64,000 nucleotides of DNA from Paenibacillus_E qinlingensis (GCF_028746185.1 NZ_JAQIVH010000056.1:310001-374000), one strand, 5' to 3'; positions 1-8,577 are shown, counted from the first letter of the stretch. Notes: generated by a model not told the origin, from the sequence alone. Made by a program: numbers and translations.

Positions 1-1028
1 TTATTTCGGTAAATTTCTCTGCCGAAACCAACACTATCAACTTTGTAAAGTGATTGGACTTTGGATAGTGCTTCATGGACTTGTCTTTCAACGGAGTTCT
101 CCAATGACTTCTGTACAATTTTAATATTATCTGGTTTTCGAATATCTAAATTGGTATTATTTTCCCATATATTGCCTTCACCTTGCAGTTTTAATTTAAA
201 TGTAACCTTATCACCGTTGATTAGCGGGGTAATTTTACGGCTTGCTTTTGACAGTATCATCCCCACCGTTCCACCAGCTTCTGGGATACTAGCGTTTAAA
301 CTGCCATACTTCATTCGATCTGTCACCCATAGGAACCCATTGGTTTCACTCTCATTTAGAAATCCTGCTAATTTGAAGTCTTTGAAAATGGCTGATCCAG
401 CTAGCTTAAAAATATGGCCTTCTTTTAAACCTTCTGTTATGCCATCAGGTGTTATAGCTCCCAACACAGGACTTATTCCTTCTCCAGATGAAGCTAGAAA
501 AAAGTCGCGCAATGTGATCGCTAACTCGCTATTTAAAGCTTCCATTTCTTTAATTGCCTCGCTGGGCACTTGTTCAAAGGGGTATTTGACTTTCAATATG
601 TCCCGCCCTTCTCCCCCCTTAACCACCATCATGTATGTTTTTAAACGTTGTTTCGAATCGTGCGTATAAATGTCGAGAATATCGGCAATTCCGCTTTTGG
701 ATAATCGCTCACCAATGAAAATAACAACGCGATGTGCCGTAAACAACCTGCGTGAACTCTTCTTCTGGAGCCTATAGAACGCTTCATTAATACTCTTGCC
801 AACAGCAGATATCACAAAAAACTTCTCATTGCCGCTCCCACCACTCCCCGGTCCTCCCTGGGAGGAAGAAGGAATCGCAATTTGATGAGATAGGATATAG
901 TCCCCATCATCCGTTATATCAAAGGCAGTCCCCATGATGAAAGCAAGATCATTAATCTCTGTACGATCCCAACATCCACTTGTGATCAATAATGTGAATA
1001 GCAAGCCAATGTAAAGGAATGGTTTCAT
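1..1028 (-). CDS. gerKC: Ger(x)C family spore germination lipoprotein, C-terminus cut off by window edge
   Basis: Reading leftwards from an ATG at 1028, the frame stays open to base 1, so the last residues lie outside the window. The N-terminus is a lipoprotein signal peptide (MKPFLYIGLLFTLLITSGC) whose lipobox Cys is followed by WDRTEINDL, the hallmark of the GerAC/GerKC family. The visible end, ...GREIYRN, matches the region just before the usual C-terminus. GerC proteins sit on the outer face of the spore inner membrane and form germinant receptors with GerA and GerB subunits. The ATG overlaps the stop of the upstream GerA gene (ATGA), showing translational coupling. A GerB permease is expected next, beyond base 1. 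The family call is firm; the K subtype is inferred. Confidence 0.9.
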   Translation of the reverse strand, partial: MKPFLYIGLLFTLLITSGCWDRTEINDLAFIMGTAFDITDDGDYILSHQIAIPSSSQGGPGSGGSGNEKFFVISAVGKSINEAFYRLQKKSSRRLFTAHRVVIFIGERLSKSGIADILDIYTHDSKQRLKTYMMVVKGGEGRDILKVKYPFEQVPSEAIKEMEALNSELAITLRDFFLASSGEGISPVLGAITPDGITEGLKEGHIFKLAGSAIFKDFKLAGFLNESETNGFLWVTDRMKYGSLNASIPEAGGTVGMILSKASRKITPLINGDKVTFKLKLQGEGNIWENNTNLDIRKPDNIKIVQKSLENSVERQVHEALSKVQSLYKVDSVGFGREIYRN

Positions 1029-2620
1029 TCTGAAGCCCCTTTCCCTTTCCCCGCATTTTCTGGACTTGGTTTCTGACCTGCTGGCTCACGGAACGGGTTG
1101 CTCGATCCTGTTGATTGTGGACGAAGCGTTTTTGCCCATATCGGCACCCGGATGAAAACATCCTTCAAATCCGAGAAAGACATCGGGGCTGCTGGTGTGA
1201 AATAGGGAACACCGAATGATCGAAGCGACGTGATATGTAACACAATGCCCATAAACCCAATGACAATGCCATATAGACCGAGTGTACCTGCCAAAAACAG
1301 CATTGGAAACCGTAGTAATCGGATGCCATTTGCAAAGCTATAGCGAGGAATCGTAAACGCGGCAATCCCTGTAATCGATACAATAATAACGACTGGAGCG
1401 GAAATAATACCCGCAAGTACAGCCGCTTGACCGATAACCAATGCCCCAACTATGCTAATCGCTTGGCCTATCTGTTTCGGTAATCGAATCCCTGCTTCCC
1501 GTAAGGCTTCAAAGATAATTTCCATGATGAATGCTTCGATTACAGCAGGCAAAGGAACAGGCTCTCTTGAGGAGGCAATACTTAACACCAGATTGGTAGG
1601 AATCATTTCCTGATTGAAGGTCGTAATCGCCACATATAGCGGAGGAGCAAATATCGCGATACTGATGAAAAGGAATCGAATCCACCGGACAAAAGTTGCA
1701 ATAGGCCAGCGAACATAGTAATCCTCACTTGCTTGGAGACCCGTCCAGAACGTCATGGGAACAATGAGTACAAAAGGAGAAGTATCGACGATAATAGCTA
1801 TTTTCCCTTCTAGTAACTCGGCAGCAACAACATCTGGTCGTTCCGTACTGTGCACAAGTGGAAAAGGAGAATACGGACTATCTTCAATGAATTCCTCCAC
1901 ATACCCGGAGTCAATAATGCCATCAATTTGAATCCGAGATACCCTTTCTCGGACTTCCTCAATGACCGTTTCGGAAGCAATACCAGCGATATATGTAATT
2001 ACGACTTCGGTTTGGGTAAGCTCCCCTATCGTAAGGCATTCCATTTTAAGCCTTGCTGTTTTCAGCCTGCTGCGGATTAACCCAATATTCGTTGAGAGAT
2101 TTTCAATAAATCCATCCCTTGGACCTCGAATGACAGGTTCAGATGAAGGTTCTTCAAGACTTCGATGTGATTTACTATTCACTTTGACCATCATGGCATC
2201 ACTGTTCCCAATGGTTAGAACAGCTGCTTGGCCTTTTAACACTTGTTTGACAATTTCAGCTACTTTGGATGTAACACACGTCAATCCAGTGGAAATAATA
2301 AGATCATCCAGTGAGTCTGTTTTCTCAATGACGACCTGTTCCTGTTTGTCAGATTTGGCTATCATCGGTTTCAATACGTAGTCGTCAATCAGCACTTCAT
2401 CAACAAGTGTTTCAAAGTAGATAACCAGCCAATGGTTTTGTCCACACATTTGAACTTTACGAAAAACAATATCATCACTGTTGTGGAATATACGTCTAAA
2501 AATGATTTCATTCTGCTCTAAATCCGTTGTTAATCCGGAGTTCTCTTCTTCAGATAAATGATCCTCAGGTATAATGGGATACCCAGGTTTCGTGTATAGC
2601 CATCTCCTAAACCATTTCAC
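1025..2620 (-). CDS. gerKA: GerA family spore germination protein (receptor A subunit)
   Basis: About 531 aa. The first ~280 residues form the soluble domain. The second half has the family's membrane region, beginning with an EDYY motif, then REPVPLPAVIEAF and the signature around EALREAGIRLPKQIGQ. It is the A subunit of a nutrient germinant receptor in the spore inner membrane. I place the start at GTG 2620 because a GGGGGG Shine-Dalgarno lies 7 nt before it; the longer frame to 2635 would start inside that site. The stop overlaps the GerC start by 4 bp. In B. subtilis such operons are expressed in the forespore by sigma-G; I could not settle a matching promoter here. Ligand specificity cannot be read from the sequence. 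Confidence 0.92.
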   Translation of the reverse strand: MKWFRRWLYTKPGYPIIPEDHLSEEENSGLTTDLEQNEIIFRRIFHNSDDIVFRKVQMCGQNHWLVIYFETLVDEVLIDDYVLKPMIAKSDKQEQVVIEKTDSLDDLIISTGLTCVTSKVAEIVKQVLKGQAAVLTIGNSDAMMVKVNSKSHRSLEEPSSEPVIRGPRDGFIENLSTNIGLIRSRLKTARLKMECLTIGELTQTEVVITYIAGIASETVIEEVRERVSRIQIDGIIDSGYVEEFIEDSPYSPFPLVHSTERPDVVAAELLEGKIAIIVDTSPFVLIVPMTFWTGLQASEDYYVRWPIATFVRWIRFLFISIAIFAPPLYVAITTFNQEMIPTNLVLSIASSREPVPLPAVIEAFIMEIIFEALREAGIRLPKQIGQAISIVGALVIGQAAVLAGIISAPVVIIVSITGIAAFTIPRYSFANGIRLLRFPMLFLAGTLGLYGIVIGFMGIVLHITSLRSFGVPYFTPAAPMSFSDLKDVFIRVPIWAKTLRPQSTGSSNPFREPAGQKPSPENAGKGKGASE

Positions 2621-2690
2621 TGAATTGCCCCCCAAACACTAATAGAATTATTTTTCCAAATTTTTCTGAAAATATTCTCAACATGAGAAA

Positions 2691-2721
2691 GGATCCCAGT
2701 GCCATAATGGCTCTGGGATCC
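2691..2721 (-). terminator. Intrinsic terminator after the flavin oxidoreductase gene
   Basis: Perfect 9-bp inverted repeat GGATCCCAG/CTGGGATCC (2691-2699 with 2713-2721). A short T tract follows in both directions (TTT leftwards, TTTT rightwards). It lies 22 bp past the stop of the gene ending at 2743 and separates it from the ger operon. Confidence 0.8.
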
Positions 2722-2742
2722 TTTTCCTAACTCGATGAATAC

Positions 2743-3828
2743 TTAAGAACTTTTAATTTGAGTGAGAATGGTTTGTGCTTGGTCAATAGTTTCCTGTATG
2801 ATATGCCCTGCACTTTGGCCAGCAGTCAGCAGTCGCAAACCTTGCCCTGCCCATAATGACATATAATCGGAATTATGTTCCTTGGCAGCAGCATTTCGAA
2901 TATCTCTTGTGGCCGTATTTTGAGTCGGAAACGGTAGCGGTTCTACCCCGTTCTGATCCCACATTGTAATAAATTCGTTCGAGATCCCTCTGGCAGGTCT
3001 ACCCGAAAAAACATTCGTAATCACTGTACTCTCCTCGGTACTAGCAAGCAGTTTATGTTGATACGCGATATGAGCTCCCGATTCAATGGAAGTCAGGAAT
3101 CGTGTACCCATCTGAACCCCCTGTGCTCCGAGTACCAGCGCGGCGACTAGTCCACGACCATCCATAATTCCTCCTGCCGCGATAACGGGAACCTGAACAT
3201 GAGCAACGATTTGCGGCACTAATGCCATTGTACCAATATTAGAACCCATAGGACGATGGGTGATGTCAAATGTTCCGCGGTGACCGCCAGCTTCACTTCC
3301 CTGAGCAACAATCGCGTCACATCCGGCTTGTTCAGCAAGAATGGCTTCATCGACCGTAGTCACCATCGTCACAATTCGAATCCCTGCCGCTTTAGCTTGC
3401 TCTGTCATGTGAGGTGGAAGTACGCCGAAAGCCGTACTGATCACTGGCACTTTTTCCTCTAGCAGAACGGCGATTTGTTGTTCAAAATGATCGGGTGTCT
3501 TCACGTCTTCTGCCACAACCTGCGGTATGCCAAGTTTAGCTCTCATCGCATTCAGTTCCTGTTGAACCTCTGGCGTTCTCGAATTGTCATCCGGAGTTCG
3601 AGCGACAAATACATTTACGCCAAATGGAGCGTTCGTTAACTTACGAATGTCCCGTATGGCTGTACGGATCGCTTTGGGTTCCATATAGGCGGCTCCGAGT
3701 GTCCCCAGTCCACCTGCGTTCGACACGGCAGCTGTCAAGCTGACCGTACCTGGACCCCCTGCCATGCCCGCTAAGAAGATGGGATAACGAATATCAAATA
3801 TGCGGCAAAGTGCTGTATTCAGATGAAT
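2743..3828 (-). CDS. Nitronate monooxygenase / FMN-dependent oxidoreductase (2-nitropropane dioxygenase family)
   Basis: The body of the protein (from IRYPIFLAGMAGGPGT on) has the nitronate monooxygenase TIM-barrel hallmarks: the substrate-side glycine loop, the FMN phosphate motif VIAAGGIMDG, and QMGTRFL. About 361 aa, normal for the family. These enzymes oxidise alkyl nitronates or related anions using FMN. No ATG, GTG or TTG exists near the conserved N-terminus. The longer open frame (to 4050) runs through the tautomerase gene and is not plausible. A clean AGGAGG (3838-3843) is followed after 9 nt by ATT (3828), giving Ile/Met-His-Leu-Asn-Thr-Ala-Leu-Cys; ATC (3831) and CTG (3822) are alternatives. 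The gene follows the tautomerase by 16 bp, so it is co-transcribed. Family certain, start unusual. Confidence 0.85.
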   Translation of the reverse strand: MHLNTALCRIFDIRYPIFLAGMAGGPGTVSLTAAVSNAGGLGTLGAAYMEPKAIRTAIRDIRKLTNAPFGVNVFVARTPDDNSRTPEVQQELNAMRAKLGIPQVVAEDVKTPDHFEQQIAVLLEEKVPVISTAFGVLPPHMTEQAKAAGIRIVTMVTTVDEAILAEQAGCDAIVAQGSEAGGHRGTFDITHRPMGSNIGTMALVPQIVAHVQVPVIAAGGIMDGRGLVAALVLGAQGVQMGTRFLTSIESGAHIAYQHKLLASTEESTVITNVFSGRPARGISNEFITMWDQNGVEPLPFPTQNTATRDIRNAAAKEHNSDYMSLWAGQGLRLLTAGQSAGHIIQETIDQAQTILTQIKSS

Positions 3829-3844
3829 GATCTTCTGCCTCCTA

Positions 3845-4078
3845 TCACTTGTGAGAGGATCGCTGATTGCGGAATTCAAGTGCTGGTAATCCGCCCCATC
3901 CCCAATTGTCCAACTCAACTTCCTCAATAATAACATGAGTTGATTCCAATGGCTTGTTAAGCACGTTAAGGAGAAGCTCGCTAACACCTTTGATAAGTGC
4001 AGCCTTTTCTTCTGCTGTAACAGATGAATGCTCTGGTGTTGTTCCCTCACGGGTTACTTTAATCGTAACGACCGGCAT
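3845..4078 (-). CDS. 4-oxalocrotonate tautomerase family enzyme
   Basis: 77 aa starting Met-Pro-Val-Val-Thr-Ile. After Met removal the N-terminal Pro would be the catalytic base, as in 4-OT/YwhB enzymes, which tautomerise 2-hydroxymuconate-type enols. The C-terminal half has the family pattern HVIIEEVELDNWGWGGLP. The start is fixed by AAGGAGG 7 nt before the ATG; the frame runs further to 4138 but has no ribosome site there. It is the first gene of a likely two-gene unit with the nitronate monooxygenase and lies behind a copy of the cluster operator at 4116-4134. Confidence 0.88.
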   Translation of the reverse strand: MPVVTIKVTREGTTPEHSSVTAEEKAALIKGVSELLLNVLNKPLESTHVIIEEVELDNWGWGGLPALEFRNQRSSHK

Positions 4079-4115
4079 GGTAATAACCTCCTTAAGATTG
4101 TTAGTCACAATCCAT

Positions 4116-4134
4116 CTATCTACTGAAAGGTAAA
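4116..4134. promoter_or_regulatory. TetR-type operator, copy 1 (tautomerase promoter)
   Basis: CTATCTACTGAAAGGTAAA, 38 bp upstream of the tautomerase ATG. It matches the copy at 5755-5773 (reverse complement CTATCTACTAAAAGGTAGA) at 17 of 19 positions. Core architecture is TCTAC-N6-GTA(G/A)A. Confidence 0.65.
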
Positions 4135-4160
4135 TCAATTATACATCAATTCGTAACTAC

Positions 4161-4703
4161 TCATTTCGTAACTAAAACCGGCTTTACTGTTTGAAGATGC
4201 TTAATGTAATCCTTGCTGCTTTGTGCTAACCGCTCATCGGTAACTGTAGACGTATCGCTTAGTGCAAAGTGAGGCAGATAGGAAGCGCTGATAAATTGGG
4301 CAAGTGCTTCCATTGGACGTAATATTTCTTGAAGTGTAAAACGGTTAGAGCCAGTATGCTGATAAGAAGCTTCCGTGCCATATGTCGATATCGCTACACC
4401 AATCTCTTTGCCAGCAGTTTTATTGCCATCTGGACCAAAAGCCCACCCATATTGCAAGACGGTATCGAACCACTTTTTAAGTAAAGATGGCGTACTATAC
4501 CAAAAGAGCGGATATTGGAAAATAACTCGATCATGTTCTTCAATTAACTTTTGTTCTTTGGCAACATCGATATTTTCGTCTGGATATTCTTTATACAATT
4601 GATGAATTGTGATATCACCTTGTGTTTCTAAGGCTTCTAGCCAAGCTTTATTCCAGTTGGATTGCTCGATATTTGGATGAGTGATAATAACTAATGTTTT
4701 CAT
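4161..4703 (-). CDS. NAD(P)H:quinone oxidoreductase, flavodoxin-like fold (YwrO/KefF/MdaB type)
   Basis: 180 aa. It opens with the flavodoxin-like MKTLVIITHP. It then has VIFQYPLFWYSTPSLLKKWFD, the conserved FMN/FAD-binding segment of NAD(P)H dehydrogenase (quinone) proteins, and YGWAFGP. These cytosolic enzymes reduce quinones by two electrons, avoiding semiquinone radicals. Its neighbours (NIPSNAP, tautomerase, nitronate oxidase, TetR) suggest a response to an electrophilic or quinone-like compound. I saw no clear copy of the 19-bp operator in its own upstream gap, so it may be read through from 5082. Confidence 0.88.
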   Translation of the reverse strand: MKTLVIITHPNIEQSNWNKAWLEALETQGDITIHQLYKEYPDENIDVAKEQKLIEEHDRVIFQYPLFWYSTPSLLKKWFDTVLQYGWAFGPDGNKTAGKEIGVAISTYGTEASYQHTGSNRFTLQEILRPMEALAQFISASYLPHFALSDTSTVTDERLAQSSKDYIKHLQTVKPVLVTK

Positions 4704-4758
4704 AGTAGGTTTGCTCCATTTCTAATTATATGATGGTTTAGATATAGTACTGTCAGTT

Positions 4759-5082
4759 TCATTTGTTCTGGAAAAAGGATGTGTCTTTCATAAATATACT
4801 TTCCTGATTGTTAAGATAAGGTCCATCCATTTCAGAAATCCGTTTCACTTCAATCCACTCCGGATCGTTTCGGAAACGTTCGTAATTTTGATTGCGGGTT
4901 TCCATATTGTCATGTTCAACAACATAATAGAGTCGGTTGTTTGACTCATTGATATCTTCCCAATAATGCGTAATCTTCATGCCATGTTTTAAAAATAAAT
5001 CGATCGCATGATCTCTGAATCTCTCATGAAGAACCTGCATTTTACCAGGATTAACATGATAAATCCGTAGTTCATACAACAT
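4759..5082 (-). CDS. NIPSNAP family protein
   Basis: 107 aa with the family's start MLYELRIYHVNPGKM, the central KITHYWEDI...NRLYYVVEH and the terminal ESIFMKDTSFF. NIPSNAP proteins adopt a ferredoxin-like dimeric alpha/beta-barrel fold; their bacterial function is not established. A GAGGAGGTGAG ribosome site precedes the ATG, and an operator copy lies at 5119-5137. Probably the first gene of the operator-controlled cluster. Confidence 0.85.
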   Translation of the reverse strand: MLYELRIYHVNPGKMQVLHERFRDHAIDLFLKHGMKITHYWEDINESNNRLYYVVEHDNMETRNQNYERFRNDPEWIEVKRISEMDGPYLNNQESIFMKDTSFFQNK

Positions 5083-5118
5083 GATGTCTCACCTCCTCTT
5101 TGAAGCATATTAAATCAT

Positions 5119-5137
5119 CTATCTATTAAAAAGTAGA
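5119..5137. promoter_or_regulatory. TetR-type operator, copy 2 (NIPSNAP promoter)
   Basis: CTATCTATTAAAAAGTAGA, same orientation as copy 1 and 17 of 19 identical to the reverse complement of copy 3. It lies 37 bp upstream of the NIPSNAP ATG and just past the stop of the TetR gene, in position to block transcription of the cluster. Confidence 0.7.
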
Positions 5138-5167
5138 CAATTGATATGAAAAAATCCGCCTTCTTTT

Positions 5168-5746
5168 TCAAGTTAAAGCGGATATTAAACCCTCGGCAAT
5201 CTTATCATACTTGCTTACATCATGGAAACTTCTTGCCAGTAATTGTGCACCTTGCAGTGCAGCCAGAAATTGGTGAGCTTGTGCATCCGTTGCGCCTTCG
5301 AAATTCAAATGTCCTTCACGTCGTCCCTCATCGAGCACTCGTTCCAACCAATCTAGATTGGCGGTAAAAAACTGAGATAACCCGTCCTGCACTTTGACGG
5401 ATAAAGTAGCCAAATCCGTCGAAAGCATGACACTTAGGCAAGCGCAGTAATCTTGAACAGGACCACTGTAGAGTAAGATGAATTTGCGTAGCTTCTCTAG
5501 ATTGTTCGTTATCTCTGCATCAATTCCAGCAACATATGCTTTAAAATTAGTGAGATAGCGAGCTATCAGAGCTTCTCCCAAATCCTCCTTATTCGGGAAG
5601 TAATAATGAATACTGGCATTGCGTATACCTACTTTTTCGGCAATATGCGAATAGCTGAATCCGTTAAACCCATATTGCTGAACAAAAGCTTGAGCTGTGT
5701 CCAGAATAAGTTCTGATGTGTTTTTATTGTTGTTGTTTTTGGTCAT
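5168..5746 (-). CDS. TetR/AcrR family transcriptional regulator
   Basis: 192 aa. The N-terminal helix-turn-helix is typical: ILDTAQAFVQQYGFNGFSYSHIAEKVGIRNASIHYYFPNKEDL, followed by an all-helical ligand domain with the Cys-containing DYCACLSVML. Three near-identical inverted repeats, 9 bp before its own start and upstream of the NIPSNAP and tautomerase genes, make autoregulation plus repression of the cluster the simplest reading. Ligand unknown; the gene content suggests an electrophile, quinone or nitro compound. Confidence 0.92.
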   Translation of the reverse strand: MTKNNNNKNTSELILDTAQAFVQQYGFNGFSYSHIAEKVGIRNASIHYYFPNKEDLGEALIARYLTNFKAYVAGIDAEITNNLEKLRKFILLYSGPVQDYCACLSVMLSTDLATLSVKVQDGLSQFFTANLDWLERVLDEGRREGHLNFEGATDAQAHQFLAALQGAQLLARSFHDVSKYDKIAEGLISALT

Positions 5747-5754
5747 GTCATTAT

Positions 5755-5773
5755 TCTACCTTTTAGTAGATAG
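5755..5773. promoter_or_regulatory. TetR-type operator, copy 3 (autoregulatory)
   Basis: TCTACCTTTTAGTAGATAG; the inner TCTAC-N6-GTAGA is a perfect inverted repeat. It starts 9 bp before the regulator's own ATG. The divergent catalase start is 115 bp away and could also be affected. Confidence 0.7.
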
Positions 5774-5887
5774 TAAGTCAACTTGGATTTTTCCGTTTGC
5801 ATCATTGGCACATATGGCGTTAGGCATAAATATTGAAATGCCAGCATAACGATCTAAATCAGTGATATGTGTACAGGAGGTTATGAA

Positions 5888-7273
5888 ATGGAAGATAACA
5901 GAGGATTACCCCAAAAGCCTATTCAACAGAAGGGTGCTTCTGAATGGTCAGGAGACGCACCTGCGAAATTTCATTCCCAAACTGTTGGGAGTCAAGGACC
6001 TGTCCTGGAACAAGATAGTGTCTTACATGAAACCTTAGAAACTTTCGTGCATACCAAAATTCTTGAAAGACCTGTCCATGTGAAAGGTAATGGTGCTTTT
6101 GGTTACTTTCAGACCGTGAACTCGATGACAGCTTATACGAAGCTTCACTTTCTGCAAAAACCTGGCCAGCAAGTTCCTGTCACAGTCCGATTCTCCCTTG
6201 CTGTAAGCAATAAAGGTACACCAGACACGTCTCGAAATGTGCGCGGTTTCTCTACGAAGTTTTATACAGAACAAGGCGTGTTCGATTTGTTATGTAATCA
6301 TATCCCTGTCTTCTCTGTTCGGGATGCTATTCGATTTCCAGAGTCTATTAAAGCCTTTCTGCCATCTCCAGTTAATAATTTGATTGACCCTGAACGATTC
6401 TGGAGCTTCATAGCCCGCGCGCCAGAAGCCACTCATTTCCTTGTCCGATTATACTCCGATGCTGGAACCATCAAGAGTCTCCGGCATATTCCAGGTCATA
6501 GCGTTAACACGTATGTCTGGCGGAACGAGCAAGGTGTCCGTACATTTGTGAAATATCACTGGTACCCAATGGCAGGTATACAGGTTATTGATAGCCGCGA
6601 AGCAGCTAAGTTAGCTGGGGAAAATCCCGATTATGCAGGTAAGGACCTCTTTGATACACTAGCCGCAGGTAAAACTGTCGAATACGGGCTATATGTTCAA
6701 TTAATGGACCCGGACGATGGAACTCAGCTGCCTTATGATCCACTTGATGATACCAAAGTTTGGGATGAAAGGCAGTTCCCACTGATGCCGGTAGGCAGGC
6801 TTGTACTAAACCGCAATCCTGATAATTTTATGGAGCAAGTCGAGAAAATCGCCTTTTCTCCAGCAAATTTATTAGAAGGAGCCGAGTTATCGGACGATAA
6901 AATGCTGCAAGGACGTACGAATATATATTGGGACTCACAGCGACATCGCTTAGGCTCTGATTTCCGGAAGATCCCTATTAATCATCAGCAGAACTGGACG
7001 CCACGTTCACTCGAGACCAGCGGCGAAGGTAGATATGTTGAAGGTCGGCTCGTTCGGTCCGATATACCTGATCCGGATAATTTCACACAAGCGGGACAGT
7101 ATTATACCTCCCTCCCTCCTGTTCAACAGGAGCATTTGGTGGAGAATCTTGCTGCCGATCTAGCTAGTATATCCACTGACATCCAACATATTGTTCTAAC
7201 TTATCTATACCAAGCGTCGCATGAATTGGCAAACAGGGTTACTCAACGCATTCAGCTTCATAACAAAGCTTAA
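5888..7273 (+). CDS. Heme catalase
   Basis: 461 aa, small-subunit type. The distal His is in ERPVHVKGNGAFGYF, the heme-pocket Arg in VTVRFS, the distal Asn in FDLLCNHIPVFSVRD, and the proximal heme-ligand Tyr in NIYWDSQRHRLG. It converts hydrogen peroxide to water and oxygen. It is diverged: GAF replaces the usual GAH, and the segment before VRD is LLCNHIPVF rather than LVGNNTPVF. The start is ATG 5888 because AGGAGG sits 6 nt before it; the upstream ATG at 5867 precedes that site. No PerR-like palindrome was found. The leader holds a short inverted repeat GGCAT-N10-ATGCC at 5822-5841. Confidence 0.9.
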   Translation: MEDNRGLPQKPIQQKGASEWSGDAPAKFHSQTVGSQGPVLEQDSVLHETLETFVHTKILERPVHVKGNGAFGYFQTVNSMTAYTKLHFLQKPGQQVPVTVRFSLAVSNKGTPDTSRNVRGFSTKFYTEQGVFDLLCNHIPVFSVRDAIRFPESIKAFLPSPVNNLIDPERFWSFIARAPEATHFLVRLYSDAGTIKSLRHIPGHSVNTYVWRNEQGVRTFVKYHWYPMAGIQVIDSREAAKLAGENPDYAGKDLFDTLAAGKTVEYGLYVQLMDPDDGTQLPYDPLDDTKVWDERQFPLMPVGRLVLNRNPDNFMEQVEKIAFSPANLLEGAELSDDKMLQGRTNIYWDSQRHRLGSDFRKIPINHQQNWTPRSLETSGEGRYVEGRLVRSDIPDPDNFTQAGQYYTSLPPVQQEHLVENLAADLASISTDIQHIVLTYLYQASHELANRVTQRIQLHNKA

Positions 7274-7280
7274 TACAATG

Positions 7281-7308
7281 AAATGGCTGCCCATCAGGGT
7301 AGCCATTT
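7281..7308 (+). terminator. Intrinsic terminator of the catalase gene
   Basis: Stem AAATGGCTGCCC/GGGTAGCCATTT with a 4-nt ATCA loop and one mismatch, followed by TGTGTTTC. It begins 8 bp after the catalase stop. Confidence 0.8.
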
Positions 7309-7475
7309 GTGTTTCTACTACTCAGATCCATGTATTATTTGGCAGGATTGGTTCTATTTACACGCCTTAATAATGAAGATTTTAAGCTTATTTTCATCTT
7401 TGCTACAGTTTCATTTTGTATACTTATATTAGCTTGAACTGATTCAAAATTAGTAGAAAGTAGGCACTTATTATC

Positions 7476-8570
7476 ATGAAGCTAGCGGGAATTACTTACA
7501 AACATGAGCAAAGCGTGAGCTGGCTGAAACGTTCCTTACTCATTTTTACGATAATTGCATGTGTATCTATAAGTTTTCTTTTCTTAACTCCACCAGGATC
7601 GAGAATTCGCCTGTTCCTTGCGGACACCTTTATTGCTACCCAACATCGGGAGTGGGCGTGGATCTTCGTAGGTGTGAAGAAACGGGATGAAATGATTCAA
7701 AACGTCCAGCAAATGAGCGAAAATAACTCGATTGAGAAGCAAGATTTGAATGCAATCACGATTCAGAAACAAGATGGCAAGATCATTGATGTTGAAGATA
7801 TCGCTGGGCGTGGCTGGATTGGCAAAAAAATGGTTGTCTACGATCCAAGAGCAATCCGAGTAGTAGTTCCAAGTAAAGTGGGGCAAGGCGAAACAATCAG
7901 TTCAATGGTAAATCGTACAGGCGCACTTGCAGGCGTTAATGGTGGAGGGTTTGATGACCCACAAGGACTAGGTAATGGGTTTGCTCCTATTGGAGTTATT
8001 ATGTCTGGAGGTAAAATTCTATATACGAGCGTTGACGGAACTGTACCTCAACAAGTCGTAGCGTTTGACCATACGGGGAAATTAATTATTGGAAAATATT
8101 CGATTGATGAGCTGTTAGCCTTGCATGTGACTGATGCTGTATCCTTTTACCCGCGGATCATTGCGAATGGAAAGGCACTTCCCATCGTAGGTGATGGTCT
8201 TAACCCGCGGACAGCCATTGGTCAACGGGCAGATGGCGTAATTGTTATCATCGTCATTGACGGACGTCAGACCAAGAGTATTGGCGCTTCTCTAAAAGAT
8301 GTTCAAGACCTCCTTTTAAAAGAAGGTTGTGTTAATGCTGGTTTCCTAGATGGAGGTGCTTCCTCCGAAATGGTCGTAGGTGGCGATCTGATCACACATC
8401 CATCAAGCCGATATGGCGAGAGAAGACTGCCTTCTGGTCTGCTTATCTTTGAACACCCTGATCAGGTTGATGTTGCGAATATTTGGGATGGTGTGACCGA
8501 CATTGATCCTGGTGGTGCTTATGATAATCCAGGTTATCTCGCGGAACAAAATCAATTAAATAATAAGTAA
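7476..8570 (+). CDS. Membrane-anchored phosphodiester glycosidase family protein (NAGPA/DUF2233)
   Basis: 364 aa. One transmembrane segment near residues 20-40 (SLLIFTIIACVSISFLFL) puts the rest outside the cell. The C-terminal ~230 residues match the NAGPA-like phosphodiester glycosidase domain: GVNGGGFDD, GLNPRTAIG, VIIVIDGR and FLDGGASSEMVV. Family members cleave sugar-phosphodiester bonds; in Bacillales they are usually called exopolysaccharide or wall-associated proteins, with substrates rarely proven. It is a single gene with its own terminator. The weak ribosome site leaves some doubt on the start. Confidence 0.85.
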   Translation: MKLAGITYKHEQSVSWLKRSLLIFTIIACVSISFLFLTPPGSRIRLFLADTFIATQHREWAWIFVGVKKRDEMIQNVQQMSENNSIEKQDLNAITIQKQDGKIIDVEDIAGRGWIGKKMVVYDPRAIRVVVPSKVGQGETISSMVNRTGALAGVNGGGFDDPQGLGNGFAPIGVIMSGGKILYTSVDGTVPQQVVAFDHTGKLIIGKYSIDELLALHVTDAVSFYPRIIANGKALPIVGDGLNPRTAIGQRADGVIVIIVIDGRQTKSIGASLKDVQDLLLKEGCVNAGFLDGGASSEMVVGGDLITHPSSRYGERRLPSGLLIFEHPDQVDVANIWDGVTDIDPGGAYDNPGYLAEQNQLNNK

Positions 8571-8577
8571 AACAAGA

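Noticed and set aside
1025..2381. Several open frames of 60-140 codons opposite or inside the GerA gene
   Set aside because: They lie inside a clear long gene, have no ribosome sites and give no recognisable protein.
2641..2690. Sigma-G promoter for the ger operon
   Set aside because: A GAATA-like -35 is present but spacing to the best -10-like sequence is too long (about 21 bp) to support a call.
3829..4050. Longer N-terminus for the nitronate monooxygenase reaching 4050
   Set aside because: It overlaps almost the whole tautomerase gene in another frame, has no ribosome site, and its translation does not resemble the family.
5774..5887. PerR box before the catalase gene
   Set aside because: No match to the TTATAATnATTATAA pattern; only a short GGCAT/ATGCC repeat was seen.
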